The notes: generated by a model not told the origin, from the letters alone. Positions 41,989 through 51,426 are shown, numbered from the stretch's first letter. The stretch: DNA of 64,000 nucleotides from Polynucleobacter sp. MG-Unter2-18 (GCF_018687675.1 NZ_CP061302.1:756192-820191); one strand, 5' to 3'. Translations and numbers: made by a program.

Positions 41989-43011
41989 ATGAACTCATTT
42001 TTGAAAAAAGCGTTGGTTGTTAGCGCGATCTCTTTTGCTCCAGTTGCATTTGCAGCCGACATGACCGGTGCTGGCGCAACATTCCCATACCCAATCTATG
42101 CTAAATGGGCCGAAGCCTACAAAGCTAAAACTGGTTCTAACTTGAACTACCAATCTATTGGTTCTTCAGGTGGTATCAAGCAAATTAAAGCAAAGACTGT
42201 TGATTTCGGTGCAACTGATAATCCAGTGAAGTTTGAAGATTTAGAAAAAGATGGCATGGTTCAGTTTCCAGCCATTATTGGTGGTGTAGTGCCAGTGATA
42301 AACGTGGATGGTGTCAAGCCAGGCGAACTCAAGTTAGATGGCCCAACATTGGCCGATATTTTCCAAGGCGTGATTTCTGATTGGGGTGACAAGCGTATTG
42401 CTTTGATGAACCCAGGCGTTAAGATTCCTTCTGGTCCAATAACCGTTGTTCACCGTGCTGACGGTTCTGGTACAACAGCGATCTTTACTGACTACTTGGC
42501 AAAAGCCAGCACTCTCTGGAAAGATGCAGTTGGTGCAGGCGCTTCTGTTAAATGGCCAGCTGCTTCATCTGTCGGTGGCAAAGGTAACGAAGGTGTTGCT
42601 GCAAACGTTTCTCGCGTAAAGAATTCTGTTGGTTACGTTGAGTATGCATACGCCAAGAAAAACAAAATGGCTCACATTTCTTTGAAAAACAAAGATGGTA
42701 ATTATGTGCAGCCTGATGATGCAACCTTTGCTGCTGCTGCTGCTGGAACTGATTGGTCTAAGATCCCTGGTATGGGCACATTTATTACCAATGCTTCTGG
42801 TGCTAAGTCATGGCCAATCACTGGTGCATCTTTCATCCTCTTGTACAAGAACCCAGATAACAAGGCAAATGCTGCTGAAGTAATGAAGTTCTTTGACTTC
42901 GGATTTAAAGAGGGTAAGAACATGGCTTTAGAGTTGGATTACGTTCCAATGCCTGATGTAACAACGGATTTCATTCGTAAGAATGTATTTTCTAAGGTTG
43001 TTACTAAGTAA
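41989..43011 (+). CDS. pstS: Phosphate ABC transporter periplasmic binding protein
   Basis: Binds inorganic phosphate in the periplasm for high-affinity uptake. Sec signal with likely cleavage after AFA (residue 22). Phosphate-site segments: GAGATFPYPIYAKW, SIGSSGGIKQI, DFGATDNP and VHRADGSGTT. 340 residues. Ribosome site TTTGAGGAA. First gene of pstSCAB-phoU, directly after the Pho box. A hairpin follows it, typical where pstS is made in excess. Confidence 0.97.
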   Translation: MNSFLKKALVVSAISFAPVAFAADMTGAGATFPYPIYAKWAEAYKAKTGSNLNYQSIGSSGGIKQIKAKTVDFGATDNPVKFEDLEKDGMVQFPAIIGGVVPVINVDGVKPGELKLDGPTLADIFQGVISDWGDKRIALMNPGVKIPSGPITVVHRADGSGTTAIFTDYLAKASTLWKDAVGAGASVKWPAASSVGGKGNEGVAANVSRVKNSVGYVEYAYAKKNKMAHISLKNKDGNYVQPDDATFAAAAAGTDWSKIPGMGTFITNASGAKSWPITGASFILLYKNPDNKANAAEVMKFFDFGFKEGKNMALELDYVPMPDVTTDFIRKNVFSKVVTK

Positions 43012-43047
43012 GGTTGGATGTTTAAGATTTCTTAATCATTACTGAAT

Positions 43048-43074
43048 AACAGCCCCATTAAAAGTGGGGCTGTT
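43048..43074 (+). terminator. Attenuator-type hairpin between pstS and pstC
   Basis: Ten-pair stem AACAGCCCCA / TGGGGCTGTT with a 7-base loop, followed by only TTC rather than a long T-run. It likely terminates part of the transcripts or protects the pstS message, allowing more PstS than channel subunits. Confidence 0.7.
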
Positions 43075-43097
43075 TCAATATTTAAATAAGCATAATC

Positions 43098-44087
43098 ATG
43101 ATTGAATCGACCCAGTCTCACTCAGCTCCGACGCCACAGGCGCTTAGCATTGCTAAGGTACAGCGCATTCAGGATTTCCTTTTTCATGGAATTACTCAAT
43201 TCTTTGCTTTGACTGTCTTAATCACCTTGCTCGGCATTATTATTTCGCTAATCACGAACGCTTGGCCCGCTTTGAGCACCTTCGGCATCGGTTTTTTCTT
43301 TAGCGAAGAATGGGATGTCGTCCAGGGTCAGTTTGGCGGTCTAATTGCGATCTATGGCACCTTAGCCACGTCTATCATTGCTTTATTGATTGCTGTTCCT
43401 CTGAGCTTTGGTATTGCGGTTTTCCTCACTGAATTATGTCCAAGCTCTCTCCGTCGACCTTTAGGAACCGCGGTAGAGTTGCTAGCAGCTGTACCTTCCA
43501 TCATTTACGGTATGTTTGGTTTGTTTATTTTTGCACCCTTATTTGCCGAGTATATCCAGCCAGCCTTGGGTGGAACACTCGGTCAGATTCCTGGTTTGGG
43601 CATTCTATTCTCAGGTGCATTCAACGGCATTGGCATCCTGAGTGCCGGCTTGATTTTGGCAATGATGATTTTGCCGTTTATTGCTTCTGTGATGCGCGAT
43701 GTATTTGAGATTGTTCCACCTGTACTCAAAGAGTCTGCCTATGGTATCGGTTGTACTACTTGGGAAGTGGTTAAAAATGTAGTCCTGCCTTATACCAAGG
43801 CTGGTGTGATCGGTGGTGTGATGTTGGGTCTAGGCAGGGCACTTGGTGAAACCATGGCGGTCACCTTTGTTATTGGCAATGCACACCGCTTATCTCCATC
43901 CTTATTCTCGCCAGGCACTTCAATCGCTTCCACACTCGCTAATGAGTTTGGCGAGGCTGAAGCGGGTAATCATTTATCTTCCTTATTCGCCTTAGGTTTG
44001 GCGCTTTTCATCATCACATTTATTGTGTTGGCATTGGCTAAATTGATGCTCAACAATATGGAGAAGAAGCAGGGCTTAAAAACATGA
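43098..44087 (+). CDS. pstC: Phosphate ABC transporter permease PstC
   Basis: One of two channel subunits of the Pst importer. 329 residues, six helices; the EAA-type loop is [33 protein letters not shown] and [13 protein letters not shown] are family-typical. The N-terminal 35 residues are cytosolic. Ends in an ATGA overlap with pstA. Confidence 0.95.
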   Translation: MIESTQSHSAPTPQALSIAKVQRIQDFLFHGITQFFALTVLITLLGIIISLITNAWPALSTFGIGFFFSEEWDVVQGQFGGLIAIYGTLATSIIALLIAVPLSFGIAVFLTELCPSSLRRPLGTAVELLAAVPSIIYGMFGLFIFAPLFAEYIQPALGGTLGQIPGLGILFSGAFNGIGILSAGLILAMMILPFIASVMRDVFEIVPPVLKESAYGIGCTTWEVVKNVVLPYTKAGVIGGVMLGLGRALGETMAVTFVIGNAHRLSPSLFSPGTSIASTLANEFGEAEAGNHLSSLFALGLALFIITFIVLALAKLMLNNMEKKQGLKT

Positions 44088-44950
44088 GTAATTTTTCCAA
44101 TATTGATTCCTCCCTTTTTGCGAAACGTAAGCGTACCAATAAGATTGGACTAACCCTGTCTATGGGCGCCATGGTCATTGGCATGATCTTTTTATTATGG
44201 ATTTTGAGTGTGTTGTTATTTAAGGGCTTTGCTGCTCTCGATATCTCGTTATTTACCCAAAGCACACCTGCGCCAGGTTCTGAAGGTGGTGGTTTGGCAA
44301 ATGCGATTCTCGGAAGTCTCATGATTGTTGCCAGTTGTACATTAATCAGTACGCCAATAGGTGTGCTGGCTGGTTTATATCTTTCTGAATATGGGGATAG
44401 GAGTAGAGTAGCTGCGATAACCCGTTTTGTTACTGACATCATGTTATCCGCTCCGTCCATTGTGATTGGTTTATTTGTGTATGCGCTCGTAGTTGCCCAA
44501 GTCCGTCACTTCTCAGGCTGGGCCGGTACGCTTGCTCTGACTTTGATTGCGGTTCCAGTAGTTGTTCGCACTACCGAGAACATGTTGCGCCTAGTCCCTG
44601 GCAGCTTGCGTGAGGCTGCTTATGCCTTGGGTACGCCGAAGTGGAAAGTGGCTTTTAAAATTTCCTTAAGAGCGGCGCAAAGCGGTGTGATGACTGGTAT
44701 TTTATTGGCCTTAGCTCGGGTGAGTGGTGAAACAGCACCTTTATTATTCACCGCGTTAAATAATCAGTTCTTCTCTACCAATATGAATGCGCCAATGGCC
44801 AATTTGCCAGTAGTCATCTTCCAGTTTGCAATGAGCCCATACGACAATTGGGTAGAGCTTGCTTGGGGTGGTGCACTATTAATTACTTTTGCTGTATTGG
44901 GCTTTAATATTCTGGCTCGAGTACTATTTCGCGAGAAGGTCCAAGGGTAA
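44084..44950 (+). CDS. pstA: Phosphate ABC transporter permease PstA
   Basis: Second channel subunit, 288 residues. ATPase-docking loop [21 protein letters not shown]; family segments [12 protein letters not shown] and [13 protein letters not shown]. Both ends overlap neighbours: ATGA with pstC and TAATG with the longer pstB reading. Confidence 0.95.
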   Translation: MSNFSNIDSSLFAKRKRTNKIGLTLSMGAMVIGMIFLLWILSVLLFKGFAALDISLFTQSTPAPGSEGGGLANAILGSLMIVASCTLISTPIGVLAGLYLSEYGDRSRVAAITRFVTDIMLSAPSIVIGLFVYALVVAQVRHFSGWAGTLALTLIAVPVVVRTTENMLRLVPGSLREAAYALGTPKWKVAFKISLRAAQSGVMTGILLALARVSGETAPLLFTALNNQFFSTNMNAPMANLPVVIFQFAMSPYDNWVELAWGGALLITFAVLGFNILARVLFREKVQG

Positions 44951-45006
44951 TGAGTAATATGAAAACAATGTTTGACTTAAACAAGATCGATGGTCAAGGA
45001 GCAGTA

Positions 45007-45798
45007 ATGAAAGAAACGACAAGCCAAAACGCACAAACTCCGGTTAAGAATGCAATCGAAGTGCGTAACCTAAACTTTTTCTACGGATCCTTTCAAGGTT
45101 TGCAAAATATAAACTTGGATATTGAAGAGGGCAAAGTAACCGCCTTTATTGGCCCTTCTGGTTGCGGCAAATCTACTTTGCTTAGAACCTTGAATCGTAT
45201 GTATAGCCTGTATCCAGGTCAACGTGCCGAGGGTGAGATTAACTTCTATGGCCAGAACATTTTGACTACAGATCAGGATGTGAACCTTCTACGCTCAAGA
45301 ATCGGTATGGTTTTCCAAAAGCCAACTCCATTTCCAATGTCGATTTATGAGAATATTGCTTTTGGTGTACGTCTTTACGAAAAGCTTTCCCGCTCTGAAA
45401 TGGATGAGCGTGTTGAGTGGGCCTTAAATAAGGCTGCTTTGTGGAACGAAGCAAAAGACAAGCTGAACCAAAGCGGTTTATCTCTTTCCGGTGGCCAGCA
45501 GCAGCGTTTATGTATTGCCCGTGGTGTGGCTGTTAAGCCTTCCGTAATGTTGCTAGATGAGCCAACCTCTGCTTTGGATCCAATCTCTACGGGTAAGATT
45601 GAAGAGTTAATTAATGAACTGAAGCATGAGTATACGATTGCGATTGTGACTCATAATATGCAGCAAGCTGCTCGTGTATCGGATTACACTGCCTATATGT
45701 ACCTAGGAAGCTTAATTGAGTTCGGTAAGACTGATGAAATCTTCATTAAGCCTAAGCGTAAAGAAACAGAAGATTACATTACCGGCCGTTTCGGTTAA
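45007..45798 (+). CDS. pstB: Phosphate ABC transporter ATPase PstB
   Basis: Drives phosphate import. Walker [11 protein letters not shown]-loop [18 protein letters not shown], signature LSGGQQQR, Walker [14 protein letters not shown], switch histidine VTHNM. The frame is open from ATG 44950, which overlaps the pstA stop. However, ATG 45007 has a perfect AAGGAG five bases upstream and gives 263 residues, close to the family's length, so it is preferred. The 19 extra residues of the long form (starting [10 protein letters not shown]) are not conserved in PstB as far as I know. Confidence 0.95.
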   Translation: MKETTSQNAQTPVKNAIEVRNLNFFYGSFQGLQNINLDIEEGKVTAFIGPSGCGKSTLLRTLNRMYSLYPGQRAEGEINFYGQNILTTDQDVNLLRSRIGMVFQKPTPFPMSIYENIAFGVRLYEKLSRSEMDERVEWALNKAALWNEAKDKLNQSGLSLSGGQQQRLCIARGVAVKPSVMLLDEPTSALDPISTGKIEELINELKHEYTIAIVTHNMQQAARVSDYTAYMYLGSLIEFGKTDEIFIKPKRKETEDYITGRFG

Positions 45799-45810
45799 TT
45801 GGAGAAATAA

Positions 45811-46518
45811 ATGCAAGATAAGCACCTTTCGTCACAATTCGATGCCGATTTAAATGGGCTTTCAAGCCGTTTGCTAGAAATGGGTGGTCTCGTTGAATCC
45901 CAAATTTCCACAGCGATGCGTGCTTTTACGCAAATGGATATTGAGACGTGCAATGTTGTCATCCAAAACGAAAAGCTCGTAAATGATCTCGAGATCCAGA
46001 TTGATTTAGCCTGTACTGAACTCATTGCTCGTCGTCAGCCTACCGCTCGAGATCTTCGTCTCGTCATGGCTGTCTCAAAAGCGATTACCAATTTAGAGCG
46101 TGCCGGTGACGAGGCGGAGCGCGTTGCTAAGAGAACAAAACATTTAATTGAAGCCAGCGCTACTCATAATATTAATGTTGCCGAAATTCGTCTATCTGGA
46201 CAGATGGCAATTTCTCTCTTGCGTCGCAGCTTAGATGCTTTTGCAAGGTTAGATACGATTGCTGCTGCAGAAGTAGTTCAGGAAGATCGCCAAATTGATG
46301 AAGAGTTTAGAGGCTTTGTTCGTAAGCTGATTTCATACATGATGGAAGATCCCCATACTATTTCAACAGCCTTGGATATGTTGACTATTGCTAAGGCGAT
46401 CGAGCGTATTGGTGATCATGCAAAGAACATTGCTGAATTCGTTATTTATATTGCCAAAGGCTCTGATGTGCGTCACATCCCTCATGAGGATTTGGTCCGC
46501 GAGGCAAATAAACCGTAA
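45811..46518 (+). CDS. phoU: Phosphate uptake regulator PhoU
   Basis: Couples Pst transport state to PhoR and so represses the Pho regulon when phosphate is ample. 235 residues, two three-helix PhoU repeats with metal-site acidic motifs (NLERAGDEAERVA in the first, AIERIGDHAKNIAE in the second). Ribosome site TTGGAGAAA. Twelve bases after pstB. Confidence 0.96.
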   Translation: MQDKHLSSQFDADLNGLSSRLLEMGGLVESQISTAMRAFTQMDIETCNVVIQNEKLVNDLEIQIDLACTELIARRQPTARDLRLVMAVSKAITNLERAGDEAERVAKRTKHLIEASATHNINVAEIRLSGQMAISLLRRSLDAFARLDTIAAAEVVQEDRQIDEEFRGFVRKLISYMMEDPHTISTALDMLTIAKAIERIGDHAKNIAEFVIYIAKGSDVRHIPHEDLVREANKP

Positions 46519-46539
46519 CTCATCAAAGCGGAATCCAAG

Positions 46540-47253
46540 ATGACTCACCGAATATTGATTGTTGAGGATGAGCCTTCGATTGCTGAGCTGATTGCAATCA
46601 ATCTGACTCATGCAGGCTATGAAGTTGAAAGGGCGCTTCAGACTGATCTTGCTCTGAATATGATGCGAGATCAGCTACCTTCTCTTTTAATCTTGGACTG
46701 GATGCTCCCTGGTAAATCAGGTGTTCAGTTTGCCAAAGAGCTACGTTTAAATGAGCGTACTCGCTCTTTACCTATTCTGATGTTGACGGCTAAGAGCGAT
46801 GAGTCCGATAAGGTTCTGGGCTTAGATTCTGGTGCAGATGACTATGTAACTAAGCCTTTCTCACCTAAAGAGTTGGTTGCGCGGGTCAAGGCGATTCTAC
46901 GTCGCCAAACCCCATTAGAAGACTCTGGACCTTTGGCTGTGGGTCCACTCAGAATGGATCCGCTTTCTCATCGTGTGACAGCTGTTTGGCCTAATTTAGA
47001 GCCTCAATCCATCCCCTTGGGACCTACCGAATACCGCTTATTGCAGTTTTTGATGTCCAACCCTGAGAGGGTGCACTCCCGGACAAATTTACTCGACAAA
47101 GTCTGGGGGAATGAGGTCTATATCGAGGAGCGCACGGTAGACGTTCACATCAAGAGATTAAGGGCGGCCTTATCACCTACGGACTGCGATCGCTATATAG
47201 AGACGGTGCGTGGCAGTGGTTACCGAATTACCAAGATGCCGACCCAGACCTAA
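46540..47253 (+). CDS. phoB: Phosphate regulon response regulator PhoB
   Basis: DNA-binding activator that recognises the Pho boxes found across this region. Receiver domain with acidic pocket VEDE and phosphoacceptor D53 (LILDWMLPG), K in LTAKSD; C-terminal OmpR-type winged helix with RVHSRTNLLDKVWG and RTVDVHIKRLR. 237 residues, slightly longer than E. coli PhoB. Lies between phoU and phoR, as usual in betaproteobacteria. Confidence 0.95.
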   Translation: MTHRILIVEDEPSIAELIAINLTHAGYEVERALQTDLALNMMRDQLPSLLILDWMLPGKSGVQFAKELRLNERTRSLPILMLTAKSDESDKVLGLDSGADDYVTKPFSPKELVARVKAILRRQTPLEDSGPLAVGPLRMDPLSHRVTAVWPNLEPQSIPLGPTEYRLLQFLMSNPERVHSRTNLLDKVWGNEVYIEERTVDVHIKRLRAALSPTDCDRYIETVRGSGYRITKMPTQT

Positions 47254-47315
47254 TTAGAATCGAGCTGTACACCAGAGTTTTAGGTCTGATGGAGCAGATG
47301 CTCTAAGATTGTCGT

Positions 47316-48614
47316 ATGTTATCTGTTATTTCTCGCTTTATTGTGCTGATTTGCCTGGCTTTTCTTGCGGCATACATAGCATCTTCCAATTTAGGCTCCT
47401 TTTCGGGGGTTGCGGCTGCAGTATCCGTTCTATCAATCCCCCTGATTTATTCCTACATCAATTTAGCTCGTTTAAGAAAATTTACCTTATCCGACTCACT
47501 CGAATCGATGCCTTTGCCAAGTGGCTACTGGGAGGAAATCTTTTTTCGCCTGCAGCGCTTAGTTCGCAATCTCAAGCAGCAAATAATCTCTATCGAAAAA
47601 CAGCACCATCGTTTCATTGAGGCTTTTCAGGCCTCTCCTAATGGCATTGTGATGCTTGATAGCGAAGATCATATTGAGTGGTGTAATGCCATTGCTGAGC
47701 GTTTCTTTGGCTTGAGTTTTAAGCGTGATGCGCTCCAGAGGATTAATTTTCTGATACGACGCCCAGAATTTATTCAATATTTATATAAGAGGGACTTTGA
47801 GGATCCATTGTTTATGGAGAGAATGGGGTCAAACGCTAATCTGAGTTTGATGTTGCAAATTTTCCCATTCGGTGATCAACGACATCTCTTGCTTGTACAG
47901 GACGTAACTGACCTTCAGAAAGCTGACGCAATGCGACGTGATTTTGTGGCTAACGTGTCACATGAAATGAGAACGCCAATCACTGTTTTGATGGGTTTTT
48001 TAGAGACCATGCAATCGCTTGACCTAGATAGAGCCCAGCAAAGCCAATATTTTGATATGATGATGTCTCAGGCTCAGCGAATGAAGAGTTTGGTGGAAGA
48101 CTTACTGACTCTGGCCAACCTAGAGGCCAACACCTTGCCCGCCCCATTGCAAGAAATGAGTATTACTACTCTGATGGCACTTGTAAAGAATGATGCAGAG
48201 GCTCTCTCTCAAGGCCATCATGCCCTTAGCTTTGAGATCTCAAATCCAAATAATTTAATGGGTGAGGAGCGGGAAATTCTTTCTGCATTTGGTAATCTGG
48301 TTTCTAATGCTATTCGATACACACCAGAAACTGCTTCAGTTAAGGTGCGTTGGAGCGTAAATGAACGTGGGGAAGGTGAGTTTTCAGTTGCCGACACGGG
48401 GCCGGGCATTGCATCCGAGCATCTTTCAAGGCTGACTGAGCGCTTTTATCGCGTGGATAGAAGTCGTTCTAGAGATACTGGAGGCACTGGTTTGGGATTG
48501 GCGATTGTGAAGCACATTGCCAACCGCCATCAAGCCCAACTCATTATTACTAGCGCCCCCGGACAGGGCAGTACCTTTACTCTTCGATTTCCTAAGGAGC
48601 GTATTTCAGAATAA
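47316..48614 (+). CDS. phoR: Phosphate regulon sensor histidine kinase PhoR
   Basis: Autophosphorylates and controls PhoB. 432 residues: two N-terminal membrane helices (about 5-22 and 30-48) with almost no periplasmic loop, as expected for a kinase that senses through PhoU/Pst. Then a PAS domain (about 95-200) and HisKA with H216 in VSHEMRTPI, followed by the ATPase boxes NLVSNAIRYTP, DTGPGI and GGTGLGLAI. Starts 62 bases after phoB. Confidence 0.95.
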   Translation: MLSVISRFIVLICLAFLAAYIASSNLGSFSGVAAAVSVLSIPLIYSYINLARLRKFTLSDSLESMPLPSGYWEEIFFRLQRLVRNLKQQIISIEKQHHRFIEAFQASPNGIVMLDSEDHIEWCNAIAERFFGLSFKRDALQRINFLIRRPEFIQYLYKRDFEDPLFMERMGSNANLSLMLQIFPFGDQRHLLLVQDVTDLQKADAMRRDFVANVSHEMRTPITVLMGFLETMQSLDLDRAQQSQYFDMMMSQAQRMKSLVEDLLTLANLEANTLPAPLQEMSITTLMALVKNDAEALSQGHHALSFEISNPNNLMGEEREILSAFGNLVSNAIRYTPETASVKVRWSVNERGEGEFSVADTGPGIASEHLSRLTERFYRVDRSRSRDTGGTGLGLAIVKHIANRHQAQLIITSAPGQGSTFTLRFPKERISE

Positions 48615-48629
48615 AGGCACGTATATTAC

Positions 48630-48854
48630 TTAGTCCTTCTTGTCTTTCTTATCCTTCTTGTCTTTCTTATCTTTTTTCTTCTTAGACTCTTTCGGTAGCT
48701 TGTCTAACTTACCGTTGGCATACAGACACCAAACCTTGATCTCCTCAAATAGCTCGTTTAAGTCTTCATAAGATAGATTTTTAAAGTCTTGTAAGCCAAT
48801 AGCACCAGACTCTTGTAGCTGTTTTACAGCATCTTCATATTTATATTCGCTCAT
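48630..48854 (-). CDS. Small acidic protein with KKD-repeat tail
   Basis: From ATG 48854 the frame gives 74 residues, beginning MSEYKYEDAVKQLQESG. Residues 1-53 look like a small helical domain; residues 54-74 are almost only Lys and Asp, encoded partly by an 18-bp tandem repeat. An ATG 57 bases upstream adds hydrophobic residues and is less likely. It converges on phoR with 15 bases between stops. Family not recognised; a lysine-rich tail suggests nucleic acid or polyphosphate contact, which is speculation. Real gene likely, because the domain part has balanced composition. Confidence 0.6.
   Translation of the reverse strand: MSEYKYEDAVKQLQESGAIGLQDFKNLSYEDLNELFEEIKVWCLYANGKLDKLPKESKKKKDKKDKKDKKDKKD
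48634..48669. repeat. Two tandem 18-bp repeats within the small KKD-tail gene
   Basis: TCCTTCTTGTCTTTCTTA occurs twice without a gap (48634-48651 and 48652-48669), followed by a partial third. On the minus strand each copy encodes six residues of the Lys/Asp tail. Copy number could vary between strains by slippage. Confidence 0.85.
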
Positions 48855-49038
48855 GGGTATCCGGGTAAAGAGTAATAAGAACGAGTTAACTTTATCAAAG
48901 TAATATGACAAAAGTGCTTTTTTCGCATCTGGAAGCGCTTTTATTCAGGATCGGGGGGGTTTTGGCAGGCAATATCCCCCGTCTAATACTAGGGCACTGG
49001 CCTCCAGCCCCCTATTTAAGCAATCTAGCTGATCGGTG

Positions 49039-50049
49039 TTAGATGATTTTTCTGACCCTAAGGACGGTGTATACAGTAGCACCGGCAATTGCCATGAGAA
49101 CCATGACGAAATAAAAAGATTCTTTGAGGCCTGGCAGGTCCTCCATATTCATACCCATAATGCCGGTTAGCAGTGTCATCGGTAAGAAAATGACGGTCAT
49201 CACAGATAAAACTTGCAGATTTCTTGCATTAAATTCTGCAACGTGAGCAGCTTGCTCATCCTGCAATACTTTAGCGCGATCATATAGATTAGAAATCTCT
49301 TGCACCAAGAATGAGAGTAAGTCTAAGTCGTCATTTAGGCGGAACTTATCGTCCTCAGAGAACCAGTAAGGAAGACGTTTTTGTAGGCGATGTAAGGCAA
49401 TCAGTTCGGGAGAAAATTGACGCCTCAGGCGGCTACATTGGATTCGAATCCTACCCAAAAACTCATGCTCAGGAAGCTCTTTTCCTTTGAGCAGAAGCTC
49501 CTCCAAGTCATCCATCGTTTCGGATAAATTATTGAGGAGCGTGCGCAAGTATTCTGCGCGTAAATCAATCAACTCATGAAAGAGTTCGATTGCGGAGTTC
49601 GGATTGAGTAGGCCGGACCGCAAATCAGATCGTAAGCGATCGGTCGTTCTCAGCGGGATATTTCTCAAGGAGATCATGAGTCGTGGGGTAAGGATGGCCC
49701 AAAGGGTGCCTAATTCACCATTACTAAGGTCATCCCCAAACTCTTGCTCAAAATCATTCATCACCATTAATAGGCAGTCATCTAACTTTTCAATCCTCTC
49801 TAAGCGACTACGAGTTACGCCCTCATCGATCATCTCCACAACCCGATCCGGAATGAGGGGGGTATTTTTAAGCCAGCGCTGTACTTGAGAGTTAGATAGG
49901 TTGAGATGCAACCAAACTGATAAATCTGAATTGTTTAAGGCATCTGCAATATCAAATAAGGGAATTTCATAATTCTTGCCATCCGTTGTCATTGCCCAAG
50001 CAAAAACAACACCATTAATGGGGAAGGGAAGAGTAGGAATTAAAGTCAA
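49039..50049 (-). CDS. CorA/ZntB-family divalent cation transporter
   Basis: Probable Mg2+ or Zn2+ channel of the CorA superfamily. 336 residues: cytosolic N-terminal domain, long helix ending near residue 275, then two C-terminal membrane helices with the pore motif GMN in GIMGMNMEDLPG. The N-terminal segment (VVFAWAMTTDGK, then VWLHLNLS) resembles ZntB more than classical CorA, so zinc is a possibility. The frame starts with TTG at 50049; ATG 49992 is the first in-frame ATG but would cut the conserved start. The metal ion cannot be decided here. Confidence 0.87.
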   Translation of the reverse strand: MTLIPTLPFPINGVVFAWAMTTDGKNYEIPLFDIADALNNSDLSVWLHLNLSNSQVQRWLKNTPLIPDRVVEMIDEGVTRSRLERIEKLDDCLLMVMNDFEQEFGDDLSNGELGTLWAILTPRLMISLRNIPLRTTDRLRSDLRSGLLNPNSAIELFHELIDLRAEYLRTLLNNLSETMDDLEELLLKGKELPEHEFLGRIRIQCSRLRRQFSPELIALHRLQKRLPYWFSEDDKFRLNDDLDLLSFLVQEISNLYDRAKVLQDEQAAHVAEFNARNLQVLSVMTVIFLPMTLLTGIMGMNMEDLPGLKESFYFVMVLMAIAGATVYTVLRVRKII

Positions 50050-50095
50050 AATAAATTTCCCGGGATAGTAAAAAATATCTACTTATTGTAAGCGT

Positions 50096-50129
50096 TTGAC
50101 ATCAGTCTGAAATACTCAGGCGATAGGAT
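50096..50129 (+). promoter_or_regulatory. Weak Pho-box-like promoter before a 30-codon gene
   Basis: TTGACAT (50096-50102) and CTGAAAT (50107-50113) are 11 bp apart, each 5 of 7 matches to CTGTCAT. Ten bases further on is TAGGAT (50124-50129), a 4-of-6 match to the -10 consensus. Spacing equals that of the strong Pho boxes here, but the repeats are weaker; TTGACA also resembles a plain -35. Confidence 0.4.
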
Positions 50130-50167
50130 GAAAGCAATTGATTTTGATTAACTCTGTGGAGGTTTGT

Positions 50168-50260
50168 ATGAAGCGATTTTTTGTTAAAGCGCTGATTATT
50201 TGGCACGAAATTAGAGTGGCCTATCGCAATCGGAATACTCAACATCGTCTAGGTAGTTAA
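50168..50260 (+). CDS. Unrecognised 30-residue basic small protein
   Basis: ATG 50168 to TAA 50260. An ideal ribosome site, GGAGG, lies six bases before the ATG, after a promoter-like sequence. The peptide starts MKRFFVKALIIWHE, a basic start followed by a short hydrophobic stretch, then an Arg/Asn-rich end; net charge is strongly positive. It could be a membrane-associated amphipathic peptide. It overlaps the 3' end of the convergent outer-membrane gene by four bases. Too short for family recognition. The ribosome site and the phosphate neighbourhood are the reasons to list it. Confidence 0.5.
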   Translation: MKRFFVKALIIWHEIRVAYRNRNTQHRLGS

Positions 50261-51087
50261 AAGCGCCAAGTGAACCCGATCTCTGAGCGAGAGGCATTGA
50301 TGCCTGAATTACTTGCAATGATCCCCATATTTGCAGCGCTTCTCATATAAGAGATGCCAATATCCACACTATCGCTTGCCGAGATGATAGCCGCAACTAA
50401 GGCGTAGTTGCTCAGATATTGTTCGTTGCTGGGTGGATTAGTCGTCAAACCCAAATCCAGTGCCAGTCTGACCTTGTCTGCCACCCTCCAAACGGGTGCC
50501 ATAGAGAAGAACCAGATATTGGTCCTATTTTCTGTAACACCCGAACCAATGCTGTAATTTGTGTTGTAAAGGGACTTGCTATACATTGCATTGAAGTGAA
50601 CTTCTACTACGTCCCAATATCGTGAAGCAATCAGATTGACCCCATAGTTTGGCAGCGCGAGGTCCAGTCCAGCAACCTGCTGCTGCGGGGAACCAGGCAG
50701 AGTGATGCTGGGTTTAACTGCCAGGCCCCACTGATCATTTTCAGCAAAGCGCCATTTCATGGCGATTACCTTATTAGATAGCGGCGAGAAGCTGCCCCTT
50801 GGGGCTGCAAAGTAGGTGCTACCTAAGGATAGCTCTACGTTTTCTGCAACCCCTCGGATATAGGTAAATGGGAAAGCCTTAGCTCCTTGCCCGCCAAAAT
50901 ATTCTTCTCCGGGAGTAATAATATCTGCGGTATTAGCAGACCCGCCACCATGTGAGGCAGTAGTAAAAAAATACTGCTCAATCTGATTTAAACCCTTAGG
51001 TACTGTACCGGAATCATCTGTGTTCAGTGGTTCAAATGCCTGACATACGAACGGAATCAGCAGTAAGAGGACGGCAATCGATCGCAT
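50257..51087 (-). CDS. Outer-membrane beta-barrel protein, probable transporter
   Basis: 276 residues. Sec signal MRSIAVLLLLIPFVCQA, then amphipathic strands throughout, ending in an aromatic C-terminal signature (GFTWRF) as recognised by the BAM machinery. EPLNTDDSGTVPKGLNQIE resembles the start of the phenol-degradation MetA-like transporter family (PF13557), members of which have little experimental function. A good Pho box and -10 precede it, so a role in phosphate or phosphoester passage through the outer membrane is plausible but inferred. Confidence 0.78.
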   Translation of the reverse strand: MRSIAVLLLLIPFVCQAFEPLNTDDSGTVPKGLNQIEQYFFTTASHGGGSANTADIITPGEEYFGGQGAKAFPFTYIRGVAENVELSLGSTYFAAPRGSFSPLSNKVIAMKWRFAENDQWGLAVKPSITLPGSPQQQVAGLDLALPNYGVNLIASRYWDVVEVHFNAMYSKSLYNTNYSIGSGVTENRTNIWFFSMAPVWRVADKVRLALDLGLTTNPPSNEQYLSNYALVAAIISASDSVDIGISYMRSAANMGIIASNSGINASRSEIGFTWRF

Positions 51088-51112
51088 TTAACTGGTATAC
51101 CTAAAGCTTCAG

Positions 51113-51146
51113 ATTCTAATTACAAAACATGACAAATCGATGTCAA
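51113..51146 (-). promoter_or_regulatory. Pho box and -10 element of the outer-membrane barrel gene
   Basis: On the minus strand TTGACAT (51146-51140) and TTGTCAT (51135-51129) are 11 bp apart. Ten bases on lies TAGAAT (51118-51113), five of six matches to the -10 consensus. The gene starts at 51087, about 20 bases after the expected transcription start. Confidence 0.75.
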
Positions 51147-51243
51147 AAAAGAGCTGATCCCTTGGTGTATAGACTCTAGAATTGCAATGAATCTGAAATA
51201 TTTTCTTCTTAATATCAGTATTTAATGCTTACAAAAGTACACC

Positions 51244-51426
51244 ATGAATACGAACGACGATATTAATCTATCTACTATATTTCGGCGCAATCTTGATACG
51301 CATGCACCAGATAGCATCAATATCAAGCAGCAATTTCTCAATGAAAAATATGATAAAAGTGAGTACCGTACCAGTGTATTTCTGGTTGATAAAAAGTACG
51401 CCTTAAATCTCGATGAACTTATTTAG
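51244..51426 (+). CDS. Small hypothetical protein upstream of arsC-like gene
   Basis: 60 codons, MNTNDDINLSTIFRR..., hydrophilic, without recognisable motif or signal. It ends ten bases before the ArsC-like gene in the same direction, so cotranscription is possible. No convincing ribosome site precedes the ATG. May be a real small gene or a chance frame. Confidence 0.35.
   Translation: MNTNDDINLSTIFRRNLDTHAPDSINIKQQFLNEKYDKSEYRTSVFLVDKKYALNLDELI

Noticed and set aside
44050..44460. 136-codon minus-strand open frame over pstA
   Set aside because: Antisense to the pstA start region, no recognisable domain, while pstA is unmistakable.
48952..48981. G-run/C-run hairpin CGGGGG...CCCCCG downstream of corA
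   Set aside because: Six-pair stem with an 18-base loop and no T-run on either strand; not convincing as a terminator.
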